64,000 nucleotides of DNA from NCBI RefSeq assembly GCF_019703835.1, contig NZ_AP023054.1, positions 1,957,580 through 2,021,579 on the forward strand, in the 5' to 3' direction. The stretch comes from Thaumasiovibrio subtropicus. Its GTDB lineage: Bacteria > Pseudomonadota > Gammaproteobacteria > Enterobacterales > Vibrionaceae. The notes under the pieces were generated by a model. The model saw only the letters and a list, made by a program, of their open reading frames with translations. It did not search any database and had not been told where the DNA came from. The translations under genes were made by a program, and so were the position numbers. Shown one piece after another: positions 19,687 to 27,737 of this stretch; the first letter of the stretch is position 1; each line of letters begins with the position of its first letter.

Positions 19687-19707
19687 GCAGCCCTATCCAA
19701 GGGCTGC
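19687..19707 (-). terminator. hairpin between the collar-domain gene and the giant gene (copy A)
   Basis: A 7-bp stem GCAGCCC / GGGCTGC, 21 bp in all, lies just after the stop of the collar-domain gene at 19719. The same 21 bp follow the second collar gene at 20889-20909. With no T-run it is more likely an attenuating or RNA-stabilising hairpin than a full stop. Confidence 0.4.
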
Positions 19708-19718
19708 ATTATCACGTG

Positions 19719-20438
19719 TTAATCACGAGGGGGATAAATCCCATCTAACGCAATGCAGTGCGTTAAACCAAGTGCAGGATCTTGGAGCGAGAAAGATTCG
19801 CCTTCGCCAGTATCTGCCACAACGACAGTAATCGCCCCGGGGGTATAGCTACCTCCTGCCTCCAGTTCCACCTGGCTCCCAGTACCAGGCCCATAAATCT
19901 TGGCGTCATCGTTAACTGCAAAAGCACTCTTCGCCGCAGTGTGAAGCGCATTATTGGTACTGCTAGGTGTTGGACTGCTACCGTTGTTGTCATAAGCCGA
20001 AACGAAAAAGCTCGATGTCCCTGCGGCTTGGATGGCAGTTGCAGTATGGCTATGGGCAGGTAATTCATTGACAGTTAGTGTCTTGGAAGGCGACCCAATT
20101 TGCCCTGCAAGTACGACCGGAGACAGTCCCGGCCCGGTCCCCACGCCAACGGCGCTGCGACCTCGTAAATCAGGTAGCAAAAAGGTGTTCACGCAATCCC
20201 CTCCAAACCGACAACCTATGAGTGAAAAAAGCGCGGGATACTGATTAACTGACATTGTCTGGCCATTTGTCTCAGCATAATCACGAGGGCAAAAGTTCGC
20301 TGCAGTCACACAGATAGACCCTGTGTAAGCATCTGGCGAACAGGTGGCATTACTTTGCTGTGGCACTGCAACGGCCAGTAACACACCCGTAGCAAACAGC
20401 GGCATTTTGAACTTATCGAATTGCGTACGCTTGGTCAT
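19719..20438 (-). CDS. secreted phage-tail-collar-domain protein (microcystin-dependent-protein family), copy A
   Basis: 239 aa with a Sec signal peptide (MTKRTQFDKF..., ending near QQSNA). The mature part begins with the tail-collar fold: GSICVTAANFCPRDYAETNG, then ALFSLIGCRFGGDCVNTFLLP followed by DLRGR and the ELPAHSH histidine motif. In phage this fold is a fibre or collar module; here it is exported alone, as in the bacterial Mdp-like families. Extra cysteines (CSPDAY..., CRFGGDC, THC near the end) suggest periplasmic disulfides. The giant surface gene starts 63 bp downstream, so the two are probably one transcript. It pairs with a close paralog at 20921-21640. Actual function is unknown; a surface fibre or tip subunit is an inference. 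Confidence 0.85.
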   Translation of the reverse strand: MTKRTQFDKFKMPLFATGVLLAVAVPQQSNATCSPDAYTGSICVTAANFCPRDYAETNGQTMSVNQYPALFSLIGCRFGGDCVNTFLLPDLRGRSAVGVGTGPGLSPVVLAGQIGSPSKTLTVNELPAHSHTATAIQAAGTSSFFVSAYDNNGSSPTPSSTNNALHTAAKSAFAVNDDAKIYGPGTGSQVELEAGGSYTPGAITVVVADTGEGESFSLQDPALGLTHCIALDGIYPPRD

Positions 20439-20660
20439 AACACTTTCCTCGATCGTTTTTAGGCAAATCCCGTTTCACGTTGTTATTTAATGCAAGCCGC
20501 ACTCAACTGCTGTTCTTCTGGCTATCGCTAGCTCCAACAGCGACAATCGCACTTGTCATCACCACCACAAATAACAAACATAATGCATATAAACATAGTG
20601 CATATATTACAAGACTCTACGGAATCAGCCACTGAATGCCCAATAAGTTGACCAAGGTCA

Positions 20661-20888
20661 TTTTTCGTCCACAAGATGCAATGAAAAAACAAACAGGTAG
20701 TAGATGGGCTGATGTGGGGTGAACCTGAGGGCGTAAGTCGGATGACGAGTGAAAGGATTGGAAAGTAATCTGCTGAATGGCAACGTATCGAAAACAGGCG
20801 TTCGATTTGTTTTCTAGTGGAGTTAGGCGCAAAAACGCACACAGTGTTGCTTTTACACCAATGTCAGCATCTTGCAGCTCAATCACCC
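20661..20888. other. unique spacer between the two duplication units
   Basis: About 230 bp with no convincing gene. Short open frames here lack ribosome binding sites and recognisable domains. I see no strong promoter. Confidence 0.5.
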
Positions 20889-20909
20889 GCAGCCCTATCC
20901 AAGGGCTGC
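20889..20909 (-). terminator. hairpin downstream of the second collar-domain gene (copy B)
   Basis: Identical 21 bp to 19687-19707 (stem GCAGCCC / GGGCTGC), 11 bp past the stop of the 20921 gene. It has no T-run. Confidence 0.4.
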
Positions 20910-20920
20910 CTTATCAGGTT

Positions 20921-21640
20921 TTAAGTTCGAGGTGGGTAGAGTCCGGTTATCGCAATACAGTGCGTTAATCCGAGTGCAGGATCTTGAAGCGAAAAGGCAC
21001 TGTTACCCCCAGTGTTACCCACAACAACAGTGGTCAGCCCGGGTGTATAACTGCCTCCTGCCTGCAACTCCACGAGATTCCCAGTACCAGGGCCATAGAT
21101 CTTGGCATCATCGTTAACCGCAAAAACACTCTTTGCCGCAGTGTGAAGTGCATTATTGGTACTGCTAGGTGTTGGACTGCTACCGTTACTATCAAATGCT
21201 GAAACGAAAAAACTTGTCGTCCCTGCCGCTTGGGTGGCAGTTGCAGTGTGGCTATGGGCAGGTAATTCATCAACAGTAAGTATCTTGTCAGGTGTCCCTA
21301 TTTTCCCAGCAAGCGCGACGGGCGGCAGTCCTAGACCAGTGCCTGTACCAACGGCACTGCGGCCACGTAAGTCAGGTAGCGCAAAAGTACTCCGGCAATC
21401 CCCCCCAAACTGACAACCTAGGAGAGAATACAGGGCAGTATTATCAGCGATACTCATTAACTGGCCATATGCCATCGCATAATTGCGAGGACAATAAGTC
21501 GCCGCAGTCGCACAGATAGACCCGATGTAAGCATCTGGCGAACAGGCGGCATTGCTTTGTTGTGGCACAGCAGCGGCCAAAAGCACACCCGCAGCAAACA
21601 TCGGCATTTTGAACTTATCGAATTGCGTACGCTTGGTCAT
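20921..21640 (-). CDS. secreted phage-tail-collar-domain protein, copy B
   Basis: 239 aa, the same length as the copy at 19719 and nearly identical in the signal peptide and the middle (SSPTPSSTNNALHTAAKS, KIYGPGTG). Differences cluster in the collar part (ALYSLLGCQFGGDCRSTFALP, then DLRGR) and in the last 30 residues. It keeps ELPAHSH and the same cysteine positions. Its leader matches that of copy A, so both copies may have their own promoter. It lies 1.2 kb upstream of the giant gene on the same strand. The pattern of conserved ends and variable patches suggests diversification after a recent tandem duplication. Confidence 0.85.
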   Translation of the reverse strand: MTKRTQFDKFKMPMFAAGVLLAAAVPQQSNAACSPDAYIGSICATAATYCPRNYAMAYGQLMSIADNTALYSLLGCQFGGDCRSTFALPDLRGRSAVGTGTGLGLPPVALAGKIGTPDKILTVDELPAHSHTATATQAAGTTSFFVSAFDSNGSSPTPSSTNNALHTAAKSVFAVNDDAKIYGPGTGNLVELQAGGSYTPGLTTVVVGNTGGNSAFSLQDPALGLTHCIAITGLYPPRT

Positions 21641-22042
21641 AACACTTTCCTCGATCGTTTTTGGTCAAATCCCGTTTCACGTTGTTATTTAATGCAAGCC
21701 GCACTCAACTTCTGCTCTTCTCGCTTTCGCTAGCTTCGACAACGACAACCGTACTTATCATCACCAACGCAAATAACAAATTTCATGCATATAAACATAG
21801 TGCATACATTACAAGACTCTACTGAATCAGTCAGTGAATGCCCATTAAGTTGACCAGTGTCATTAAAAATCATAACGCAGATGCGCTGGCACGGTTAGAG
21901 AATGCATATTTAAGCATCTGAATTACATGTAAATGACATGAGCGTCGCCGAACTGTTCTGGACTCAATATTTCAAAAATATTACAACCCAATGCTGACTT
22001 GAATTTTTCAACGAAGTCAGTGTCACACTTTTCGTTTTGTCA

Positions 22043-22072
22043 TTGACACATAATTTGCATCGCAAAGAATAT
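22043..22072 (+). promoter_or_regulatory. candidate sigma-70 promoter for the secreted protease
   Basis: TTGACA at 22043-22048, an 18-bp spacer, then GAATAT at 22067-22072, ending about 58 bp before the GTG start. The rest of 21867-22129 is AT-rich with no gene seen. Confidence 0.45.
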
Positions 22073-22129
22073 CTGCTTGTTTCCTCTCTGGCACACATAA
22101 CGTGACCAACAAACCAAGAGGATTCAAAA

Positions 22130-23683
22130 GTGGATAAATTATTTAAAATCGCCACGGTCGGCACCGCGCTATTGACGAGCTTTTCTTATGCAGAACTTCA
22201 TACTGCGCAGCAAAACATTGCTCCACGCATCGTTGGAGGCCAACCTGCCAATCCCGCTGATTGGACCTTCTTTACCCAGATAGTTCGTAGCAACAGTAAT
22301 CGCTCGTACTGTGGCGCAAGTTATATCGGTAATGGTTATGTGTTGACAGCTGCCCACTGTGTCGACGGTGATGCGCCGTCACAGATAGCAGTCAAAATTG
22401 GCGGTAGTATCTACAACGGCAACGACGGTATTCGTGCAAACGTCAGCCAGATGTACATCCACCCTCAATACAACGCGACAACCTACCGGAATGACATTGC
22501 CCTGCTGAAGCTAAGCCAAATACCCACAGGCGCAATCGCTGTGGAGATCGCCAATATCGGCGTTAGCCAGTATGCCGCGATAGGCGATTGGCTAACTGTT
22601 GCCGGTTTAGGCCGCACCTCTGAAGGGGGCGTCTCGCCAAGTGTATTACAGGAGGTCGATGTCCCCCTCGTTTCCGATTCTGTCTGTCGCCAATCTGGGG
22701 GGAATTACGCGACGGTGGGAGATGTTTCTTTCTGTGCAGGCACAACGCAAGGCGGTATCGATTCCTGCCAAGGGGACAGTGGAGGCCCCATTGTGATCAA
22801 CCAAGGTGGCACAATTACGCAACTAGGTATTGTGAGTTGGGGAATTGGGTGCGCGAGACCAGAAAAATATGGCGTCTATAGCGACATTGCGGCATTACGA
22901 CCCTTTATCGATGACATCATAGGCAATCAACCACCGACGCAGAACGTGTCCGTTGGCTATACGCCGCACCAATCCCTTAGTAGTTTTCATGTTGGTGAAG
23001 TGAAATCACATACCTTCACGATTACCAACAATGGCCAACAGAGTTTTACTGTCGACCGTGCCACTGTCTCGCATAGCGGTGTTGCAACAGTGCCTGTCGT
23101 CTCTCAAAATACTTGCGCACTCACGACACTCTCTGCGCAACAGGCTTGCCAAGTCGTTGTTGAGTTCACGGCTCATTCCCCAGGCAGTGCGGAAGTTCTG
23201 CTAACGTTTGACATTGATAAGACAGCGACGCTTTATCAAGCTCGTGCTGTTGTCAACGTCACCAATTCGACTCAACCTCCCGTTGGAGATTGTGGCGCTG
23301 AATGGCAAGCATCAGCAATCTACAATAGTGGCGACAAGGTAGTATGGGCAAACCAAATATGGCAAGCACAGTGGTGGACCCAAGGGGATAACCCAAGTGA
23401 GTCAGGCCCGTGGGGAGTATGGCAAGCAACCAGTAATGCTGACTGTTCAAGCACTCAACCGCCGACAGAGCCACCAGTCACTGAACCTCCAACAACGGAA
23501 CCGACACCACCAAGCGTTGCTACCCCCTACCAAGCAGGTTTTAACTATAGTGCGGGTGATATTGTTAGCCATCACGGCGCAACATATGAATGTCAGCCAT
23601 GGCCCAACAGTCTTTGGTGCAGCAACAGTGCGTATGAGCCCGGCATTGGCAGTAGTTGGCAACAAGCTTGGAAACTATACTAA
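22130..23683 (+). CDS. secreted trypsin-like serine protease with two C-terminal chitin-binding modules
   Basis: 517 aa with a GTG start preceded by AGAGGA. Signal peptide at about 1-20, then a short propeptide and the classic activation site R-IVGG (near residue 34). The S1 triad is complete: H76 (TAAHC), D122 (NDIALL) and S217 (GDSGGP); D211, six residues before the serine, gives trypsin-like specificity. A beta-sandwich domain follows (about 270-385), then two CBM5/12-type modules rich in Trp (CGAEWQASAIYNSGDKVVW..., and YQAGFNYSAGDIVSHHGATY...) joined by a Pro/Thr linker. Vibrio relatives (VesA/B/C type) end in GlyGly-CTERM; this one ends in chitin-binding modules, so it is probably secreted and carbohydrate-targeted. 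Transcribed alone, with its own terminator. Confidence 0.92.
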   Translation: MDKLFKIATVGTALLTSFSYAELHTAQQNIAPRIVGGQPANPADWTFFTQIVRSNSNRSYCGASYIGNGYVLTAAHCVDGDAPSQIAVKIGGSIYNGNDGIRANVSQMYIHPQYNATTYRNDIALLKLSQIPTGAIAVEIANIGVSQYAAIGDWLTVAGLGRTSEGGVSPSVLQEVDVPLVSDSVCRQSGGNYATVGDVSFCAGTTQGGIDSCQGDSGGPIVINQGGTITQLGIVSWGIGCARPEKYGVYSDIAALRPFIDDIIGNQPPTQNVSVGYTPHQSLSSFHVGEVKSHTFTITNNGQQSFTVDRATVSHSGVATVPVVSQNTCALTTLSAQQACQVVVEFTAHSPGSAEVLLTFDIDKTATLYQARAVVNVTNSTQPPVGDCGAEWQASAIYNSGDKVVWANQIWQAQWWTQGDNPSESGPWGVWQATSNADCSSTQPPTEPPVTEPPTTEPTPPSVATPYQAGFNYSAGDIVSHHGATYECQPWPNSLWCSNSAYEPGIGSSWQQAWKLY

Positions 23684-23689
23684 TGAAAA

Positions 23690-23723
23690 AGCGCCTCACT
23701 GGGAGGCGCTTGATAACGTTTTT
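23690..23723 (+). terminator. intrinsic terminator after the protease gene
   Basis: Stem AGCGCCTC / GAGGCGCT with a 5-nt loop, then a TTTTT run ending at 23723. It lies 7 bp past the stop codon. Confidence 0.8.
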
Positions 23724-23745
23724 AACTCAATGGGGCTTTATCACA

Positions 23746-24234
23746 TTACTCAAAGACAACAGTATAAATGGTAATATTTGCGCCACCACTATATTGACCA
23801 ATTAGCTCACCATCAGCATAGAGTTCTGCAATACATCCCGAAATCTTTTTATCATCGACTGGTCGCTGTAACGAAAACTTTAAATGTAGATTCTTGTTCT
23901 CAGGCGCTACCATATCTAATAGTAAGCCACAATTACTGGTAAAACCCGCCCCACCTTGATGAACGCCAATAACATAGTCCAACTCTGTATTAGCAGGGAT
24001 CACAAATGCCTGATTAGGCTCTTCAGCTTTAATCGCATGGTCGCCCCCCCAACTCTCATCTTTCTTGTTGATCTTGAAAACAACATACTCGTTGTTGAGA
24101 ATGCTCTGTTTTTCGTTGAAGTTAACAACACTGACCGACAGGTTTGCGACTGGGCCAGACGTTGGCGCCGTGATTTTTTGGGCACAGGCCGTTAGCGCTA
24201 ACGAAAAAAGAAGCGTGAATAGAACCTTCATCAT
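23746..24234 (-). CDS. hypothetical lipoprotein
   Basis: 162 aa. The N-terminus MMKVLFTLLFSLALTAC ends in a lipobox (LTAC), so the mature protein starts at a lipidated cysteine near residue 17. The rest is a single beta-rich domain with two further Cys (SNCGLL and SGCIAEL) that could pair. It has no family I recognise. It is convergent with the protease gene, whose terminator lies just beyond its stop. Either of the first two Met codons could be the start. Confidence 0.7.
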   Translation of the reverse strand: MMKVLFTLLFSLALTACAQKITAPTSGPVANLSVSVVNFNEKQSILNNEYVVFKINKKDESWGGDHAIKAEEPNQAFVIPANTELDYVIGVHQGGAGFTSNCGLLLDMVAPENKNLHLKFSLQRPVDDKKISGCIAELYADGELIGQYSGGANITIYTVVFE

Positions 24235-24510
24235 TAAATACCAATTACATTAATCTGAGTTATGAAAGGTACTTTATTTATCAGAAGGAAATTAATTCAC
24301 AAACCATAAACTCAATTTTTAACGAGTCATCTCGCATAAAAATTCTTATTACCAAGCGTCTCATTTATTTCTAAACGCAAAAAATTCGTTTTAGCCTTTG
24401 CTACAACTAAAAGATATAAATATTTATAAATTACCTTTTACATTCACAAATAACCATAAATGGATAGCATTTCAGATATTTACACGGCCAACTTCCATCC
24501 ATACAAAAAT
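24235..24510. other. AT-rich intergenic stretch
   Basis: About 275 bp of AT-rich DNA between the lipoprotein promoter side and the end of the TetR gene. I see no gene. It ends at a solo repeat end (24511-24532). Confidence 0.5.
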
Positions 24511-24532
24511 ATACTCAAGTTACCTCAAGATA
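24511..24532 (+). repeat. solo end of the dispersed palindromic repeat family
   Basis: ATACTCAAGTTACCTCAAGA resembles the terminal inverted repeat of the full element at 26791-27058. The stop codon of the TetR gene (24525-24527) lies inside it. Confidence 0.6.
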
Positions 24533-25133
24533 CTACTTTACTGGGCTGTTCGGCGACATCGATCCCATGCCAAACGAGTTGAAAAAGTAACCGCGTCTGC
24601 CGTGCTAGCTCATCAGTAGAAGTGATAGAAAACTTAATCCCCGTTATACCATGTAACAACAGCACGGCAATTTCATCGAGAGAGGTTGTTAAACTTGAAA
24701 CATCGATTTGGCCCTGCTGTTCAGCCCGAGTCAACGTCGCAACAATTTTCGCTTGTAAGTATTCCCGCCCTTCTTGCATGCGTTCTGGCGTTAACTGTTG
24801 TGCCAACTCGATCAATTCGATGCCGCGTGCTGTTTTTAACACAGGCTCAAAAAGCGTGATTTCGTAGGCTAGCACCGCTTCCGTCAGCACCTCCAACATA
24901 TTATCACTCGCGACATCCCATTTCGGTGCTGCTGCTTCGCTCGCACGCTGAAACATTTTCTCCACTAGCCCAACAAACATCTTTTCCTTGTTCGCATAGT
25001 ACTGATACAGCGCAGGTCGTGACATCCCCGCCTGCTCAGCAATATCTTGCATCGATGTTTTTTTATAACCATATCGCCCAAACGCGATTAACGCAGCCTC
25101 GGCAATCCTGTCTTTTTTCGATTCTATTTGCAT
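24525..25133 (-). CDS. TetR/AcrR-family transcriptional repressor
   Basis: 202 aa. The N-terminal helix-turn-helix is typical (RIAEAALIAFGRYGYKKTS then DIAEQAGMSRPALYQYYANK, about residues 9-50), followed by an all-helical ligand domain. It is divergent from the epimerase/reductase gene at 25241, and the 107-bp gap holds a symmetric array of TGACAT/ATGTCA half sites, so it very likely represses that operon and possibly itself. The ligand is unknown. The last codons lie in a dispersed repeat end, so the C-terminus may have been altered by insertion. Confidence 0.88.
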   Translation of the reverse strand: MQIESKKDRIAEAALIAFGRYGYKKTSMQDIAEQAGMSRPALYQYYANKEKMFVGLVEKMFQRASEAAAPKWDVASDNMLEVLTEAVLAYEITLFEPVLKTARGIELIELAQQLTPERMQEGREYLQAKIVATLTRAEQQGQIDVSSLTTSLDEIAVLLLHGITGIKFSITSTDELARQTRLLFQLVWHGIDVAEQPSKVVS

Positions 25134-25176
25134 AGCAAACCATTCATGTAAGTGATGACTCGTATGAAAACTATCT

Positions 25177-25227
25177 TGACATAAATTACAAAGAATGTCA
25201 GCCTGACATTATTAACACCAAATGTCA
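25177..25227. promoter_or_regulatory. candidate TetR operator array
   Basis: Four alternating half sites occur: TGACAT (25177-25182), ATGTCA (25195-25200), TGACAT (25204-25209) and ATGTCA (25222-25227). The middle two form the perfect palindrome AATGTCAGCCTGACATT (25194-25210). It lies between the divergent regulator and reductase genes, the usual place for a TetR operator. Confidence 0.7.
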
Positions 25228-25240
25228 GAATGAGGTATTT

Positions 25241-26284
25241 ATGGAAAGCGTTAATCAACATAATCCCACAGCAACCCCTGCCACTGTGGTCGTTACAGGC
25301 ATTACGGGCTTTTTAGGAAGTCATATTGCGGTTCAATTACTCAATCAAGGCTATATCGTTAAAGGCACATTACGTGGTGAGAAAAGAAAAGCTCAAATAA
25401 TCAATACACTACGAGAATCCTGCGGCGAACTGGTCGCTAACCTGTCTCTCCATCAGGCAGATTTAATGGATGATCAAGGCTGGGATAGTGTCATGGAGAA
25501 GACAGATTTTGTTATTCATGCTGCTTCGCCTTTTTTGGCACATGTCCCTAAGAACGAAAACGACCTCATTGCACCAGCCGTCGATGGGACACTACGAGTG
25601 CTTAACGCGGCAAAGTCACAGAATGTAAAACGTGTGGTGCTGACATCTTCCATAGCGGCAGTTGTGCACAACAGTGACAGCGCCCCCTACAACGAATCGC
25701 ATTGGACGTCTGAACACGCCAGCACTATCACGCCTTATTACAAGTCAAAAACTCGAGCTGAAAAAGCGGCATGGCAATTTGCTGAACAACATGACCTACC
25801 ACTATCAGTGATTAATCCCGGCGTGATTCTTGGGCCAGTGCTCGGGAAAGATTATGGCACGTCTGCCGAGCTGATCGTTAAGCTGTTGAAAGGCGATTTT
25901 CCCGGCATGCCTCGAATAGGTTTCCCCGTATGCGATGTAAGAGATGTCGCTGCCATGCACATTCAAGCGATGACCTCTCCTCAGGCTGTTGGCGAACGTT
26001 TCATCACTGCCTCAGAGTTTATGTGGACAGGTGACATTGCCGAAGTACTTCGTAACCAATACCCCAGTTACCGTAAAAATCTGCCTACGCGGCAATTACC
26101 AAACTGGCTAGTGAAAATGGTTGCTCTATTTGATCCCGCCCTAAAAACAGTGGTCAAAGAGTTGGGATTAGAACTGCGCGTCGATAGCAACAAAGCGAAA
26201 ACCATACTTGGCTACAAACCAACACCCAATCACGCCGCGATTATCGCGACGGCGGACAGCTTGCTACAGCAAAAGGTGGTTTAA
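25241..26284 (+). CDS. NAD(P)-dependent epimerase/reductase (dihydroflavonol-4-reductase-like extended SDR)
   Basis: 347 aa. Rossmann fold with the nucleotide motif TGITGFLGSH (about residues 20-29) and the catalytic YYKSK (Tyr-x-x-x-Lys) near residue 165, preceded by a TSS serine motif. Overall it resembles dihydroflavonol reductase/aldehyde reductase enzymes that reduce carbonyls with NADPH. The substrate cannot be read from sequence. It starts an operon with the membrane protein 2 bp downstream and is controlled by the adjacent divergent TetR, which suggests a detoxification or xenobiotic-induced role (inference). Start chosen on GAGG 8 nt upstream. Confidence 0.88.
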   Translation: MESVNQHNPTATPATVVVTGITGFLGSHIAVQLLNQGYIVKGTLRGEKRKAQIINTLRESCGELVANLSLHQADLMDDQGWDSVMEKTDFVIHAASPFLAHVPKNENDLIAPAVDGTLRVLNAAKSQNVKRVVLTSSIAAVVHNSDSAPYNESHWTSEHASTITPYYKSKTRAEKAAWQFAEQHDLPLSVINPGVILGPVLGKDYGTSAELIVKLLKGDFPGMPRIGFPVCDVRDVAAMHIQAMTSPQAVGERFITASEFMWTGDIAEVLRNQYPSYRKNLPTRQLPNWLVKMVALFDPALKTVVKELGLELRVDSNKAKTILGYKPTPNHAAIIATADSLLQQKVV

Positions 26285-26286
26285 GT

Positions 26287-26715
26287 ATGTCAGTCTCTAC
26301 AGTTCGTAATCGCATTAGCCTAACGCTTTACTCGCTTTGTGCCCTGGCACTGACTGGCGCTGGGCTACGCTATCTATTTGCCACAGAGATTATGCCCTAT
26401 CACCTAGATGCTATGGCACTGACTTGGCAAGACTTGTCACCCGGTATGCAAGTCATGACGTTGAACTTTATGAAATCGGCGGGGGTTGGTATGTTCACAT
26501 CAGGTGTCACCGTCTCACTCATGATCGTGTTCGCGATAAGGAAAGGCTTAGCGACCTATGCATCCACTATGACGGTGGCCATCATGCTTCAGACTGGACT
26601 TGTTGGCTATTTTGCCTATCAAGTCGACAAACTCACCCCGGCCAATCCTCCTTTCGCGGCACTGTTTAGCGTTGCAGGCCTTGCGGTTATCGCTTATTAC
26701 AGTGTCACACGTTAA
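26287..26715 (+). CDS. small integral membrane protein of unknown function
   Basis: 142 aa with four predicted transmembrane segments (about 13-31, 58-80, 88-108 and 117-137). It starts 2 bp after the reductase stop, so it is almost certainly cotranslated with it and shares the TetR control. No family recognised; it resembles small DoxX/DUF-type four-helix proteins only in layout. Confidence 0.75.
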   Translation: MSVSTVRNRISLTLYSLCALALTGAGLRYLFATEIMPYHLDAMALTWQDLSPGMQVMTLNFMKSAGVGMFTSGVTVSLMIVFAIRKGLATYASTMTVAIMLQTGLVGYFAYQVDKLTPANPPFAALFSVAGLAVIAYYSVTR

Positions 26716-26790
26716 GGAGTCGCGTCATTCCCCTCATCTGATTTTAACGGTGAGGGTCAACCATTCCTCTGAAATATTTATCCTTTTCAC

Positions 26791-27058
26791 TATATACTCA
26801 AACCACCTCAAGATGCTTGTTCAGCGAGAGTTTCTAGGCTTGTCAACAAGACACTGTTTTGAAGATCTAGTGGACTAAATCAAAAAACAGTAACGACGGT
26901 GGCGAGCCTAGAAAACTCGCCCTTCGGGAAGCAACTAGCGCCCCGATTTCTGCGTTAAAGGTGTTTGAAAGGGAAAGCCATTCCTTCACACCTTTGCCTT
27001 GAACTCGACGCGCTAGGCCGCTTCTGAATCCTGCATCTTGAGGTGGTTTGAGTATATA
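26791..27058. mobile_element. complete MITE-like palindromic element with 24-26 bp perfect terminal inverted repeats
   Basis: Termini at 26793-26816 and 27033-27056 are perfect reverse complements over 24 bp (core TACTCAAACCACCTCAAGAT), and the symmetry extends to 26 bp if the flanking TA is included. It encodes no transposase; open frames inside it are not credible. Partial relatives lie at 24511, 30611, 48968, 51731, 56607, 59921 and 61453. Similar elements are common between Vibrionaceae genes. Confidence 0.85.
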
Positions 27059-27227
27059 AACGCAACGCTGCAACACAGCAAAAGAAAAGACATACACCAT
27101 AATGAACGCCGTACAATTTACATTTCTCTGACACAGCCTACGCATGAAAAAAACAGAATAGCGCCCAGACAAACTTTGAAGATAACCAAAGTTAATTCAG
27201 ATGGTTAAGTTTTACACTGAGGCACCA

Positions 27228-27638
27228 ATGAAAAAGCTACTTACGTTAATCACACTTCTCTTCTGCTTCTCACAACCCGCACTTGCCGCCAAGTGGGACA
27301 CGCTGACAGAACGCACAGTAACCTACAAAGCCGATACCGATCGCGTGCTGATCAACCCTTACAAACGTGACCTACAACAGGTACGTCTCAAGTCTAAGCA
27401 AGGCATGATCAACATGGATTCTATCACCCTACATTTTCGTGATGGCAGCAAGATCGTTGAAGACAACTTAGGCACTCTTTTTCGAGGCCAAACAAGTCGC
27501 TCAATTAACGTCCCTCGCCGCCAAGCTAGAAACCTTGTTATGATCACTTTTAAGTACAAAGCTATCGGCAATAGAAAAACGGACAACATTGGTTTGACAA
27601 ATCGAGGCATCGTTGAAATCCAAGGTAAACGACGTTAG
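27228..27638 (+). CDS. small secreted protein of unknown function
   Basis: 136 aa from the ATG at 27228, chosen over an upstream start at 27201 because GAGG lies just before it and a normal signal peptide follows (MKKLLTLITLLFCFSQPALA). The mature part is short, basic and beta-rich, with no cysteine. It resembles small DUF2541-type periplasmic proteins in size, but I cannot confirm that family. It stands alone between the MITE and a Fur-boxed gene. Confidence 0.7.
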   Translation: MKKLLTLITLLFCFSQPALAAKWDTLTERTVTYKADTDRVLINPYKRDLQQVRLKSKQGMINMDSITLHFRDGSKIVEDNLGTLFRGQTSRSINVPRRQARNLVMITFKYKAIGNRKTDNIGLTNRGIVEIQGKRR

Positions 27639-27665
27639 CCAGCCATGAAGTCTTTGCAGAAACAA

Positions 27666-27684
27666 ATGATAATGATTACCATTA
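27666..27684 (+). promoter_or_regulatory. Fur box upstream of the unknown gene at 27738
   Basis: ATGATAATGATTACCATTA closely matches the GATAATGATAATCATTATC Fur consensus. It lies 54 bp before the start codon. Confidence 0.75.
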
Positions 27685-27737
27685 GCAGCGTGTTAAACGT
27701 TCGGTATTAATCTGAAAACTATTCTGTGGAGACTAAC

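Larger units (their letters stand above)
19687..20660 (-). repeat. duplication unit, copy A (collar-domain gene, leader and 3' hairpin)
   Basis: About 970 bp comprising the 3' hairpin, the 239-codon gene and about 220 bp of upstream leader match the unit at 20889-21866. The match stops just past a shared AAGTTGACCA, after which the sequences differ. Confidence 0.85.
20889..21866 (-). repeat. duplication unit, copy B
   Basis: Second copy of the collar-gene unit, offset by about 1.2 kb from copy A. The leader is strongly conserved with copy A, including a paired TGCATAT motif near 20583-20605 and 21785-21807, which may mark the shared promoter or control region. Confidence 0.85.

Noticed and set aside
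19656..19715. Start of the giant gene at the GTG at 19715
   Set aside because: It places a hairpin inside the coding sequence, lacks a ribosome site and precedes the true signal peptide by 20 residues.
19719..21640. Prophage remnant or phage-tail operon
   Set aside because: Only the collar domain is phage-like; both proteins have Sec signal peptides and no other phage gene is present.
26867..27172. 101-codon minus-strand open frame across the MITE right half
   Set aside because: It lies largely inside the palindromic element, lacks a ribosome site and has no recognisable domain.
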